NCBI GenBank assembly: GCA_022264855.1
Contig: JABYQU010000019.1
Coordinates: 248,001 to 312,000 of the forward strand
DNA from: Lenzites betulinus
Taxonomy: Eukaryota > Basidiomycota > Agaricomycetes > Polyporales > Polyporaceae
DNA: 64,000 bases
Direction of reading: 5' to 3'
The translations under genes and the position numbers were made by a program. Below the pieces are notes generated by a model that made no database searches, was not told the DNA's origin, and saw only the letters and a list, made by a program, of their open reading frames with translations. This document shows positions 47,526-59,074 of this stretch, one piece after another (the stretch's first letter is position 1; every line of letters starts with the position of its first letter).

Positions 47526-49586
47526 CTATCGTTTCTTCTTGTTCGCCGGCGCCTCCGCTTCCGAGGAGGTTTGTGAGGCTTCCGTGGTGTCTAATTTGCG
47601 TTTCTGGCCCGAAGGAGACGTCGCCATGCCCGTAGACGTCGAGGGGAAAGAAGTAACCTCGCCAGGGGCAGACTCGATGTTCGGAATGTTCAGGAAAGCA
47701 GAGATGTCGTCGATTCCTTCCCCACTTTGTCCGGCGAGATCAGGAACGGCCCCCGCATGATCGCCCCCGCTCCCACGCGAGAGCTGCTCCAGCCACGAGT
47801 CGAGCGAGAAATCGTCGTGGTCGACGCCGTGGGTGTCCTCCGTAGCGGGAACGGGTGGGAAGACCGGGTTCTGCGGATCGAGGCCCATGTCGCGAACGAG
47901 AGTGTGAATGTTGGACTGCAACATGTCCATGTCTGCGTTGATCTCGGCGGTGTCGCGGTATGCCTTCTGCATGCGTGCAGTGTTGTGGATCAGAGCCTCT
48001 TCCGCGGCTGTGGCTGGGCCTGCAGTGTGCGCTGCTGGCGGAAGTGGATAGGGCACTTCGACTAGGCTAGATGACGCTTGTGTGTGTGGTTGGGGCTCTG
48101 GCTGGACGAAGGTAGATGCTGGGTATGACGGATATGCAAACCGCTGTTGGTTTGCGGGAGTGACGGCCGCAGTAGCATCGCGGGTGGTGGAATAAGGTGG
48201 AAACTGAGGAGCATTGGCGATCTCGGGTCCAGATGGTGGTTGGGTTGGACCGGTCGGAAGGTTAGGTATAGGCTGCTGAGCGTTTGCAAATGTTTGCATG
48301 AAACGCTGGTACTGCTCAGGAGATTGGAGCATGTGTTGGAAGGTAGCTTGCCAGGCTTCTGGGATAGCTGCCCCATCGGTAGATGCGTGGTTAAGCAGAG
48401 AAGAGGACGCTGATTGTGTCGCCGGTTGGACGCTACTCTTCGGGGCTGGCCAAGTAGATAAAGGCGGGGCGACAGGATGAAGCGGCTTCACGGAAGCGAC
48501 GGCGGCCGGGGAATGAACAGGAGATGAGACAGATGCCCCAGGGGTCTCAATGGTAGCGAATCGTTCTGAAGCTGATTTAAAGTCAATTCCAATAGTTGGG
48601 ATATGCGCACTGCGGTGTGTGACGTACCCATGGAAAACGGGCTAGCACCTCTGCTACCGGGGTCTGAATGCCCGTCGAAGTCACTCCCACCAAAGACATC
48701 CGTACCGTCCCCGATCATCAGCATTTGTTTTCTCGGAGCGTTTTGGTCGTCGGCATGCATCTTCTCATTGTCGTGGCCGTGCATGACCCGTCCGAAGAGA
48801 CCAGCCAAGAATTTGAGGATGCGGTTGATTGTGTCTTCATGCTTGGCGTGCCTTTGTCTGGCCTCAATAGCTTCCTTCCACAGGGCGTCATTGGACTGCT
48901 TCAGAGCGTTCAAATCCGCGGCAATTATCTGTTGCTGGCGTCGTATGGAGTTGATACCTTCGATGATCATGTTGACGTCCACCCCCTGCACGGCGAGCTT
49001 CCCGTCTTGCGAAGCAGGCAAAAGGCCGGTAGATTCTTCGGCGTGGGATTGGCCAGGAGGATTGCGCTTGCGCTGGATCAGGGCGAGTAGATCAGGCTGT
49101 CCGCGATGGAAGTATGGGTGGGCAAATTGAATGGTCTCGGTCTCATGGTCCATACGGAGAAGGCCCTGCTGGAGGGCGGAGATCTTGCGGAAGCCATAGA
49201 GGTTCAGCTGGCGGACGAAAGACGAAAAGTTCTGGTGCTTGAACCACTTCCCGAGGACTTCACGAGCGAAGCGCTCCTGGTGATATACTATATCGCAGCA
49301 TGTTAGACAGCCAAAGCACGCATATCTCAGATAACCCTAGTGCTTACTGTAGAATGAGTCTCCAGCTTCGGACCACTTTATGAGTTCCTCGTTACCGGGA
49401 GCGTTGATAATTCTGTGTCTCAATGAGTATCATTGCGGCGAAAAAAACGGCGTCGTCTACTTACTCGTATAGCTTGAGCAGAAATCGGGGGACTTGGTGC
49501 TGCCCGTTACGAGCCGCGCGGGAAGGGTCGGCAAGGTTGAGAGCGCTAGGTCCCGCAACGGCGACCTGGTTGTTGGCTTGCGACAT
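47526..49586 (-). CDS. HSF1: Heat shock transcription factor (HSF)
   Basis: Trimeric transcription factor that binds nGAAn repeats. The start at 49586 (MSQANNQVAVAGPSALNLAD) leads into the winged-helix HSF DNA-binding domain across introns: VPRFLLKLYE, IINAPGNEELIKWSEAGDSF, VYHQERFAREVLGKWFKHQN and FSSFVRQLNLYGFRKIS, then FAHPYFHRGQPDLLALIQRK. A hydrophobic-repeat coiled coil for trimerisation follows (VDVNMIIEGINSIRRQQQII, ALKQSNDALWKEAIEARQRH, INRILKFLAGLFGRVMHG). The C-terminal half is Gln/Pro/Ala-rich and probably carries activation regions, ending EAEAPANKKKR at 47526. The recognition helix is intact. Confidence 0.95.
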
Positions 49587-49748
49587 GTAATGTGTTTTCG
49601 TGTATACTGATGGAAAGAGATGTGGTTGGGCAAAGGAAGTGTTACAGAGCGACGGCGGGAGGGAGGAACAAGGAAGGAACGCAAGCCGTAGTGGCGAGTG
49701 TGGCCAGAAGTAGACGCCCGCTATTGACCGCGGTCATGTGATCCGGGC

Positions 49749-50432
49749 ATGTATAGACTTTTGGCGCCTAAGAATTACGCGTGCTGTCTGCTCTCTGCCA
49801 TGATGCATCCCCTCCTCGACCTGGACAGTCTTAGCTGGAAATTCACAGACTGGACACCCCCAACTGATGTTTTTAACAAAATCATGAATCATCTCTCTAC
49901 TGTCAGAAGGGATATCACTCACGCGGGCTTGCGCTCTTCGCTGCACATGAATGCCGACGGAAAACTTCGCAGCTTTCTTCTTGTGTCATTCCCTTGTGCA
50001 CTGCTAGCTACCATTTTCTACACTGCCGCTTGCTGTAGGTCTAAAGAAAAGGTCTTACCCGGAACAAGAGCTGCCCTGGTGTCGTTGTATGCGTTCATAA
50101 CCCCCACACAATCGTTCTGGCCGCCCCAGTACCTCTCGATAGCTCGCGCAGCCGCTACTTCTCGCGACAAAGCACTGCATCTTCCCCTGGGCACACTCTA
50201 TAGCGATCTTCTTGATGATGTTGTAGAACTCAGGTACCTCGGAGAACATCTACCCCTACTGTTTGCCAACAAACTCTCGTTGCCTACGCCTATTCGTCTT
50301 CACATAGAGCTCTTCTGGTGGGGCAAACTACTTTGGTTCATGTTCTCCTGCTATATGCGTAGTAGTCGGCCTTTTGTTACTGTAAGCGCATATCTCATCC
50401 TGTCTCCGCAGCTCATCTGGACGCTCGTATAA
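49749..50432 (+). CDS. Hypothetical protein, possibly membrane-anchored (uncertain)
   Basis: Uninterrupted 227-codon ORF from an ATG, 162 bp from the divergent HSF gene. Contains one clear hydrophobic segment (FLLVSFPCALLATIFYTAAC, about residues 76-95) and an aromatic hydrophobic stretch near the C-terminus (IELFWWGKLLWFMFSCYM). I recognise no family; a distant Pex11-like pattern was considered but not supported. Codon use is less GC3-rich than in neighbours. The opposite strand offers a competing spliced reading (see findings), so strand assignment is uncertain. Confidence 0.35.
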   Translation: MYRLLAPKNYACCLLSAMMHPLLDLDSLSWKFTDWTPPTDVFNKIMNHLSTVRRDITHAGLRSSLHMNADGKLRSFLLVSFPCALLATIFYTAACCRSKEKVLPGTRAALVSLYAFITPTQSFWPPQYLSIARAAATSRDKALHLPLGTLYSDLLDDVVELRYLGEHLPLLFANKLSLPTPIRLHIELFWWGKLLWFMFSCYMRSSRPFVTVSAYLILSPQLIWTLV

Positions 50433-50634
50433 TCATAGCTTATCACCAAACACGAAGGTAGGTGACGACGGTGTAGCACACCAATCGTCCTACCAGACTC
50501 ACCTCACCCCAGGGGCCAATAACATCGCCAACCCGGCCCTCCCATGCTCCCCGCCACCGCCCTACCCACGCGCCACGGAAGATCTCGCGGATGCGTGCCC
50601 CACCTCTACGCCTCCATCCACGCTCTTCTTCAGC

Positions 50635-51180
50635 ATGCTGTACGAAAACGCGCCATCCGTCTCGCTGGACTGTGTGCCCTACCACACTCTCGAACGGGCC
50701 ATTCGCAAACTCCAGAACACCCTTGCTTCGGGTTCACACCTCACCATCGGCCTCACAACGCGCGCCGGCCCGGCCGCACAGACGTTCAACGACCCGCGCA
50801 CAATACTCACCGCGCTCCCGTTCCTCCCGCGCGCATACCTCCGCGGACGGTCCTCAAAGCCTGCAGGAGCGGGCGGACCGAACGAGAGCAGGACGACGAC
50901 GCCGCTATTCGCGACGCTCCCGCGCGTGCTGGAGCTGCTCACGTCCGGGCCAGCACCGCTCAACGTCGTGCTCGTGCGGAACGTCTCGACGGAGTACGCG
51001 GTGTTTCTCCGGCGCTCGGCGCACGCCCTCGACGATGATTGGGAGATCCGGGACGCGTTCGTGCGCGAGTGGGGCGCAGAGGCGTGGCGTGAGGAGCGCG
51101 TCTGTACGATGTGGGAGGCTGCTCTGGTCGATGCCGGAATGTTGACTGGGTGGGCCGTGGTGGTGCGTAAGCCGGAGTAG
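50635..51180 (+). CDS. Hypothetical protein, strongly coding-like, start uncertain
   Basis: 181 codons from the ATG at 50635 to the stop at 51180 with GC-rich third positions like the true genes here. Segments include LDCVPYHTLERAIRKLQNTL, TLPRVLELLTSGPAPLNVVL and EIRDAFVREWGAEAWREERV. The frame stays open upstream to about 50510 (GANNIANPALPCSPPPPYPR), just after a good acceptor (ctcaccccag), so a 5' exon probably exists and the real start lies upstream. No known domain. Convergent with POT1, 140 bp away. Confidence 0.5.
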   Translation: MLYENAPSVSLDCVPYHTLERAIRKLQNTLASGSHLTIGLTTRAGPAAQTFNDPRTILTALPFLPRAYLRGRSSKPAGAGGPNESRTTTPLFATLPRVLELLTSGPAPLNVVLVRNVSTEYAVFLRRSAHALDDDWEIRDAFVREWGAEAWREERVCTMWEAALVDAGMLTGWAVVVRKPE

Positions 51181-51320
51181 GTCGGTATGGTCAAGGGCGC
51201 GTATGCAGGGGAGAACGTGCGGAAGAGAAATGCAGACTACGAAAGTGCCGCAAATGATCAGTGATTCTTCGAACGTCCTGTGATGGTACATATGTATAAA
51301 ATATACGAGCAAGATACTGC

Positions 51321-54300
51321 TCATGCCTGCGCATCGTCATCGCATAGCGCATGCTTCAAGACAACATACGCCCGTGCCTCCGCGGTGTCTGATTCTCCCT
51401 CAGGAAGCCAGCTCCCAATCGTCAATTCCATCCAGGGCGCGCTTCCCTCATCCTTATCCTGCTGAAGTAGGCGTCGTCGCGCCTCGCTGTCAGACACGTC
51501 GAGCAAACTGCCAAGAAGCGGCTGTACGCGAGCGACGAGCACCGCGAACGCATCGTCGTCCTCGTACACATCGTCTGGCGAGAGGTCATGTAACACCGAG
51601 CACTGAAATGGTTTTCGTCAGCCACCTCTCTGTAAGCTATGGACCCCAACAGCAGGATAGAATGACTAACCCGCTCATCCGCGACAGAGACATCGATTGT
51701 AGTATCATCCTCATCCGCGAAACGGATCCATAGCTGGAAAAATGCCTCCACGGAGGTCTCGTCATCCATCGCGTCGTCGCACTTAGTACACCTGCGACGG
51801 GTTTTCGGCAGCCTACGACAAATGTCAGTCGACATGACGCCGGAATGGACTCTGGGTTACGTACGTTTCATTGCAGCTCATGCATCGCAGGACGGTACAT
51901 TGGCGCAAGTCGTCCGGGTAGAAATCGACCGCTCGCCCACGGACGCGGAATACCGCTGGACATCTGTTACTTGCCTTGACGTCCTCAAACGCGGTGATTT
52001 GCTTCTGTTTGGACTTCCCCTTGCGTGGTACAGGGACCTTCGCGCTCCCCGATGTAGATGTCTTGCTGCCAGAAGCTTCTGCCGCCGCCTGACGGGCAGC
52101 GCGAGCAGCAGTCTGCTTGCCCTCGCGCTTCGACTTGGACTGTGCCTTCGTCAATTCCTCTTTCCGACTATACTCAGTACGCTCAGTTTCCGATGACAGC
52201 ATTCGACGGGCTGCTCCAATACCACATACCTCAACAACGCCCTGAGGTCAGCATTTCCGGTCGCCTTGGAGTTCAACTTTGTGATCAGCCGCTGGTCGCC
52301 CCCGAGGCGCCCTGCGAGGAGGGTTCCTCCGCCAGATGGGCGCAGGCGCAGGTTACGAATGGCAACAAAGTCGCCGGGCTCGAGATTCTTGGCGATATCG
52401 ACTTGCGCGTCGCGTAACTCGACGCGCACGACGCGATCAGCGAGCGTGGAAGGGGCGATGGATGCGGAGACGGGGACTATGTCGGTGCGCGGCGTATAGT
52501 CTGTGACGTAGAGGTACGTGAAGTCATCCTTGGGCGAGATGTGCACGACCTGCAGCGGAGACGCACGTTCAGCAAGATGACACATCAACAGGACTTGGAA
52601 GGAACAACATACCTCGACGGTGCATTTGAAGTGGTGGTTTTCTTCCGCCTCTGCGATGAGTTGGTGAGGGAACTCGTGCACGCCGCCCGTGGCATTCATC
52701 TCGCTCTCCCATTCGGCCTTCCGCCTACACTTTGTAAGTAATCACGACGACCAGGATCCGAACGGCCAACTCACTTGAGCAGCTCGGCAAGTCGAGGTTG
52801 GTTCTCCAACTGGTCCTCATCGAGATTCGTGATCTTCTGACCCTCCTGCATCTTGCCCTCGAGGTACCCTCCACCACTGATCCGTGCACGCAGATTCCGG
52901 ATAGAATAATACTCCCCAGGCTGCATCGTGGGTGCCACTTCCGCAGATGAGTCCCACATCTCGATCCGCAAGGCAAACGGCGCAAGCCGGGGTGGGCACC
53001 ATTCGCCCTGTGTTGGGGAGACGGCGGTGTTGTGCGTATAGTCGGTGACGAAAACGCTGTGGACACCGTTATCGTTCCGCAACCCGTAAAGAACCTAAGC
53101 GCAATATAATGTGAGTTTGACATTCCGAAGAGCATGGATGGCTTATAGCACTGACCTCGACAGTGCAGTCAAAGTACTCCTCGGGAGCCGCGTCTTTTAT
53201 AACCTTGTGTTCTCTCACACCGCGTCCACCACGCCATATTGACGGGTCGAATGTCGTCACCGAGGAGACGTCTCGCCACCAATCCCCAAGGCGTATACCG
53301 AACTGCAGCTCGCTCATCTCAGGCTTGAAATGGCGCAGTGCGCAGCTGTCCGCAGGGGCGCTGGAGAGCATGCCGCTCTTCACATGGAACACTGCCCACT
53401 GCCATCCTTTGTACGACGGGCCAATGGCGCAGCATCCCCCCATAAACTGGTCAATCTAACATGAAATGTGAGAAACGTAATGATGTGAAGGATGGCGTGG
53501 ATTCGTACTTGTATCGCCCGGAGCATTAGTACGTCTCCTGTCTCTACTTTTGGGAGGCTTGTCTGGGCCTTCTCGAACAAGGTCACACTGAAACCTGCAG
53601 TCCCGTAATTTGTTGGGTCGTAGAGAGCCAATCTTAACATGAACTCTAAAGCCTCATTGGTTATCAAAGGTATGAGCATACGGAGATACCCGTACCTGAT
53701 TTCTTCGTCTGGGAGAGGACACCTGGAGACTCCACAACGCCCATGATGTGTAGCATCCCAGTATTTTGAACGCGTGCAAATGGTGTATATGATATCTGCA
53801 CATCGCCTCAGTCATACCATATACTCTCAGAATTGAAAATACGTACGAAGCCCGCCGTGCAGCCCATCTTCAAAGCTTCTAGTGGGTCAGCGTTGTCGGT
53901 TTGGTTGTTTTCGTCCTCGACAGGCTGAGGCGGTGGGGTTTCAGGCTTCGTGTTCGAAGGACGCTCAACAGCTGCTGTAGCAATATCGGCAAGCGCAGCG
54001 TTATTCTGTTCCGTAACGTGGATGAGAACCTCGTCTGGAAGGTCATCCGCATCGTCCCAATATTCCTTGTCGCCATCGACATCAGCGGCAGCGGCAGCTG
54101 GTTTTGAAGCCAGAGGTGTTGGCGCACTATCCACGCGCTCCTCCTCCTTCGCAAGCATCTCCTTGCGCTTCTTCCGGTCCTTTTGGGTACGCTTCCTGAC
54201 CTTCGGAGCACCAACCCTACCCTCGCGGGGAGCACGACTAGGCTCTTTAGTCGAAGGATTAGCTGTATCACTACTCGCGGTCGCGTGAGGCTGCAAGAGC

Positions 54301-55304
54301 ACGGGGGGAGGTACGGGGGGAGATTGTTCAGACGGCGCACGACCGTCTGGAGATTCCTCAGATGTTGTCACTGGTTGGATAGCCAGCCCACCACCGGGGT
54401 CATTATTTTGGTTTCCATCTTTGTCTAACTCCTGTGCGACCTCGGGAGGAGGCGATGGCAGACTCTGGGGATTCTGGGGATCAGATTGTGGGTCGCTTGA
54501 GTTGGCCTGTACCTGTAACGATCCCGCGGAGCGTTGTGACACCTCATTCGCCCGCTCTACTCCGTCAACCACTATGTGACTGGAAAAGGGCGTCTCGTGC
54601 GTGGTAGAATTCGCAGCTACCATGAAACTCAGTGATATGAATAACGCATACAAGAAATCACGAATAGCTTACCAGCGGCTTCTGGACGTGTAAGATCAGC
54701 CTCTTTACATTTCGGATCGGGTGCCTGTATTCTCTTGTTCGGACTTTCAGGTATACTTGCGGAATTGGCCCGCAAGCCGTCGTCCTGCGGGGTCGGCGGA
54801 CTTTCTGAGCAGTAGAGTCAGCTCGCTGAATTACAAGCACCATCGGACACATGTACCAGTCCATGTATCCACGAAACCCTGTTGTCCTGTCTTTGGATTA
54901 TGGACATGCAGAGTGACCCCCTCGCGCCAAGCAAACCGCTTAGGTAGGAGAAGTTTTGGAGGGTAATCCACGACTTCTAGGACGAGGCCCTTAGTACGAA
55001 TGCGCACTTGTGCGCCCACAGCCATCGGCAGCTCGTCGAAATGGCCTGAGTAGCTTCCGGCGAGTAAGACCTGCACGCGCGACCCGAGCTCCACCGTCAT
55101 GACGAACTCGTAGCATCCTCCGGAGGTTCGTCCGCGCTGATAGACTTTGCCTTCTATCCACCCCGTTCCATCCGGGCCTGCGCGACATACGTCTGTCGCT
55201 CTCCTTTTCTGATCTGCGGGAAAGGCATCGGAGGGAGCTTCGAGATCGGAGCGAGGTCTCTTTAATGCTGTAGACGGGCCAGGTTCAGCTCCTCGCTTCA
55301 TCAT
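51321..55304 (-). CDS. POT1: Protection of telomeres protein POT1
   Basis: Single-stranded telomeric DNA-binding protein of the shelterin-like complex. The start at 55304 (MMKRGAEPGPSTALKRPRSD) leads to an OB-like segment (GWIEGKVYQRGRTSGGCYEF, VELGSRVQVLLAGSYSGHFD). A long Ser/Pro/Lys/acidic linker follows (about 53880-54720). Next comes the POT1 telomere-binding OB fold: NTGMLHIMGVVESPGVL, LRLALYDPTN, KVETGDVLMLRAIQ and WQWAVFHVKSGMLSS. Two similar OB-type units follow in tandem: FDCTVEVLYGL...VFVTDYTHNTAV...SIRNLRARISGGGYLEG and FKCTVEVVHIS...YVTDYTPRTDIV...AIRNLRLRPSGGGTLLAG. A zinc-ribbon-like C-terminal part has LRCMSCNET and RRRCTKCDDAM. The end at 51321 reads YVVLKHALCDDDAQA. About a dozen introns. 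Confidence 0.85.
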
Positions 55305-55367
55305 TCATAGGCTTGAGTATGTGTATGCGGCGTAAAGATGATGTGGAGGGTAGCGGAGAAGTGTCAG

Positions 55368-55401
55368 CGGAGTGGTGGCTGCAACGGAGTGGTGGCTGCA
55401 A
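55368..55401. repeat. Two tandem copies of a 17-bp unit
   Basis: The unit cggagtggtggctgcaa occurs at 55368-55384 and 55385-55401, followed by a partial copy (cgga). It lies in the POT1 5' region and stops 9 bp before the large inverted repeat. Confidence 0.85.
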
Positions 55402-55410
55402 CGGAAGAGA

Positions 55411-55828
55411 CACGGCAAGCATAGGCATTTTGCAGGCCCCCTGACACGCCCATGGAATGACCTCCACAGCTTTGGTGGCATTAAACCTCCTTGACGATGT
55501 AATTAAGCTAGCCATTGATCATTCCAATATAATACCTTCAATTATGACCGTCCACGAGGAATATAAGCTTTGTTGTGCTTTGGAAGCACTCTGGGATGTG
55601 TGCGGAATCTGACATGTCGCGGGCGCGTCACTGTACAATGAATAATATAGAAATATAGTCTTTCGAGCACAAGGGAAGCGACCAGGAACGGCTCATTTCG
55701 ATACACGAGGAAGTATCGGTGTCGCGTTGCGTGGAATGTCTTTGTCACGGAACATTGCAAGTCACAAGACATTTCAAAAAAATCGATGAATTCCAGTGGA
55801 CGTTGAATTTCCTTGGTACTTCAAATGT
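55411..55828 (+). mobile_element. Left arm of a 418-bp perfect inverted repeat (putative foldback element)
   Basis: Read outward from the 29-nt centre (55829-55857), every stretch I compared matches the right arm as exact reverse complement. The outer end is CACGGCAAGC. The 3 bases outside it (55408-55410) are AGA, repeated immediately outside the right arm. The arm is AT-richer than flanking genes. It carries a 76-codon open frame on the minus strand identical to one in the right arm, with no recognised domain; I do not call it a gene. Confidence 0.85.
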
Positions 55829-55857
55829 CAAGAAGATTCCAATCGAACAAAGGAATT
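55829..55857. other. 29-nt loop of the large inverted repeat
   Basis: Unpaired spacer (caagaagattccaatcgaac followed by aaaggaatt) between the two arms. Symmetry centre at 55843. Confidence 0.85.
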
Positions 55858-56275
55858 ACATTTGAAGTACCAAGGAAATTCAACGTCCACTGGAATTCAT
55901 CGATTTTTTTGAAATGTCTTGTGACTTGCAATGTTCCGTGACAAAGACATTCCACGCAACGCGACACCGATACTTCCTCGTGTATCGAAATGAGCCGTTC
56001 CTGGTCGCTTCCCTTGTGCTCGAAAGACTATATTTCTATATTATTCATTGTACAGTGACGCGCCCGCGACATGTCAGATTCCGCACACATCCCAGAGTGC
56101 TTCCAAAGCACAACAAAGCTTATATTCCTCGTGGACGGTCATAATTGAAGGTATTATATTGGAATGATCAATGGCTAGCTTAATTACATCGTCAAGGAGG
56201 TTTAATGCCACCAAAGCTGTGGAGGTCATTCCATGGGCGTGTCAGGGGGCCTGCAAAATGCCTATGCTTGCCGTG
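55858..56275 (-). mobile_element. Right arm of the 418-bp perfect inverted repeat
   Basis: Exact reverse complement of 55411-55828, ending GCTTGCCGTG and then AGA (56276-56278). CAC...GTG termini with a 3-bp flanking duplication are features of CACTA/EnSpm-type DNA transposons; no transposase is present, so this would be a non-autonomous foldback (MITE-like) element. Identity of the arms implies a recent origin or an assembly fold-back. Confidence 0.85.
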
Positions 56276-56292
56276 AGACAAGTCGCGTCTCG

Positions 56293-56307
56293 ACGCGTCG
56301 GACGCGT
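56293..56307. promoter_or_regulatory. Paired ACGCGT sites upstream of TAP42
   Basis: ACGCGT at 56293-56298 and 56302-56307, just outside the right arm of the inverted repeat and about 150 bp upstream of the TAP42 start. Same hexamer as in the HOP1/TRAPPC4 promoter. Role inferred only. Confidence 0.35.
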
Positions 56308-56451
56308 TTAGCGCGTTCCCGGCATCCCGGCCCGAGTCTCCCCCTCGCCAGATTCGGATTTCGAGCACCTTCGGCTACGAGCGTCCAGCCATCTTTGCGT
56401 GTTTCTCTCCTACCACCAACCAGCCTCACAAATACGAGCACTAACGCGTTC

Positions 56452-57895
56452 ATGGAAGAAGTTCCACTCCCTGCGCTATTTCGTCGCGCACTGACCGCTG
56501 CGGCCAAGGCATCTAATCTGCCTACGATCGCCGACGAGACCCAGGTGTGCTACCCGCTGTTTGGCCAGTGTATCCGGGCTCATTTGAGGGGCTAATTAGG
56601 AACTAGTGCAATCAGCTTTGCTGGATTTGCGTCAATGCAGCATCCGCGTCTCTAGGCTCGCGCTCTTCAGTCCGAATGAGCAGCTTGCGGATATCCCTAC
56701 GCGTGATTTAGTGTACCTCCTCGTCCCATACGTGCTGTCCGAGGTGCAGTCGCGCGTTCGGGCCACCGAAAGAGAAGACCGGCTGGATCTTGTGAAGGCG
56801 GTCAAGGTACGCGAAACTATTCGTAGCTGACCTGCATCATGTTCATCATGCCAGGCAGAGATATCTCGAGGCGTACATCCACTACTTGGAACAGTATGAG
56901 ATCGTCTCGCAAGAGGATAAAACTCTATACGGTCGCCCAGCATCCTCGATCACAGATCCTGCGAAGCGCAGGGAGCTGAAGATCAAACAATACAAGCAAG
57001 AGAAGGACATCAAAGCCAGGATAGAGGTATGTTCGCTCACGTTGCGGGCAGGTTGGTAACATCCTAATGTGTAGTCTAGGTTGTACGCAAGCGCACGAAT
57101 CAAAACGCCACGGAACCGAGCTCCAATGTGGAACTTATAGCGTCTGTCCTGCCTGATCCCTCGCAAAAGACGGCAGACTCGAGCGAAGAACCCGATGCCG
57201 ACACCGAGGAGGTTCTTCGTGAAGCCGTCATCCTGCTCCTCCGTTTTATCTACGCCGAGGCACAGACACAGCTTGAGCGGACAAACGAGGAACTTGAGCT
57301 GCTACAGAATGCTCCTCCATCTCCGCCTCAACGGGCTCGCATCGACGACCCGCGACTCGCGAAGAAAGATCCCGGGGACGACCTATGGAGACTTGACGGC
57401 CCGGTCAACAAGGGTGGTCCAGATGGGAAGGGCCCATTACTCGATCCGCAGGGGAAAGTCAGTACTGAAGCTACGTTCACTAAGACTACACGCACTGAAC
57501 CCATCACCTATAGCCGCTACGGCCTTTTGTATTGCTGGGCAAGAACGCTGCCGATCGTGCTCGGCTACAAGCCCAAGTTTTCCAGTCGGACCATCGCTTA
57601 CCGACTATGTCGGTTGAGGAATACTTAGAGATAGAGCAGCAGCGTGGAAATATCATCACTGGCGGAGGGTGAGTTTCTTTCTGCTATTATGAGCGTAGCG
57701 TACTTACGATCCGTCCGAAGCCCTGCTTCCGAGAATCAACCCACCTCTAAAGAACAGCTCGCTATGGATGCTGAACAGGATGGTGCAGCATTTGGCGAAG
57801 AGAAGGAGGAAGAGAAGCGACAGAAGGACGAAAGCTGGGCGCAATATACTGACAGTCACCCCAAGGGTGCCGGGAACACCATGAACCGCGGTTAA
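56452..57895 (+). CDS. TAP42: TAP42/alpha4 (IGBP1) regulator of PP2A-type phosphatases
   Basis: Binds catalytic subunits of PP2A, PP4 and PP6 and links them to TOR signalling. The start at 56452 gives MEEVPLPALFRRALTAAAKA. Introns then join LVQSALLDLRQCSIRVSRLA, LADIPTRDLVYLLVPYVLSE and RYLEAYIHYLEQYEIVSQED. DPAKRRELKIKQYKQEKDIK is the diagnostic TAP42 segment. Further on are EEVLREAVILLLRFIYAEAQ, PLRPFVLLGKNAADRARLQA and LPTMSVEEYLEIEQQRGNII, and a hydrophilic tail with EKRQKDESWAQYTDSHPKGA, stop at 57895. Six introns or so. The helical N-terminal domain and the MSVEEYLEIE C-terminal motif are both intact. Confidence 0.94.
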
Positions 57896-58119
57896 TAGCC
57901 TACAAAGCGAAGAAGAGAAACATCGAAGCATGCATACCTGTTGTACTTCTAAAGACCATGTCAGCAAGATATGAAGGGCGCTCGAACCCATGCACGTTGT
58001 ATACAACAGGATGGCGGGATGTCGATAACACAGTGCGAAGGTATACACATCATCAAGAACTACGTACAAAGATAAGACAAGCACCGAGGTGAGGCTGCAT
58101 ACTCTACGGGATCGGAAGC

Positions 58120-59074
<955 letters not shown>

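Noticed and set aside
55542..56144. Two identical 76-codon ORFs, one in each arm of the inverted repeat
   Set aside because: They are identical only because the arms are identical; no recognised domain and no splice context, so they were not called as genes.
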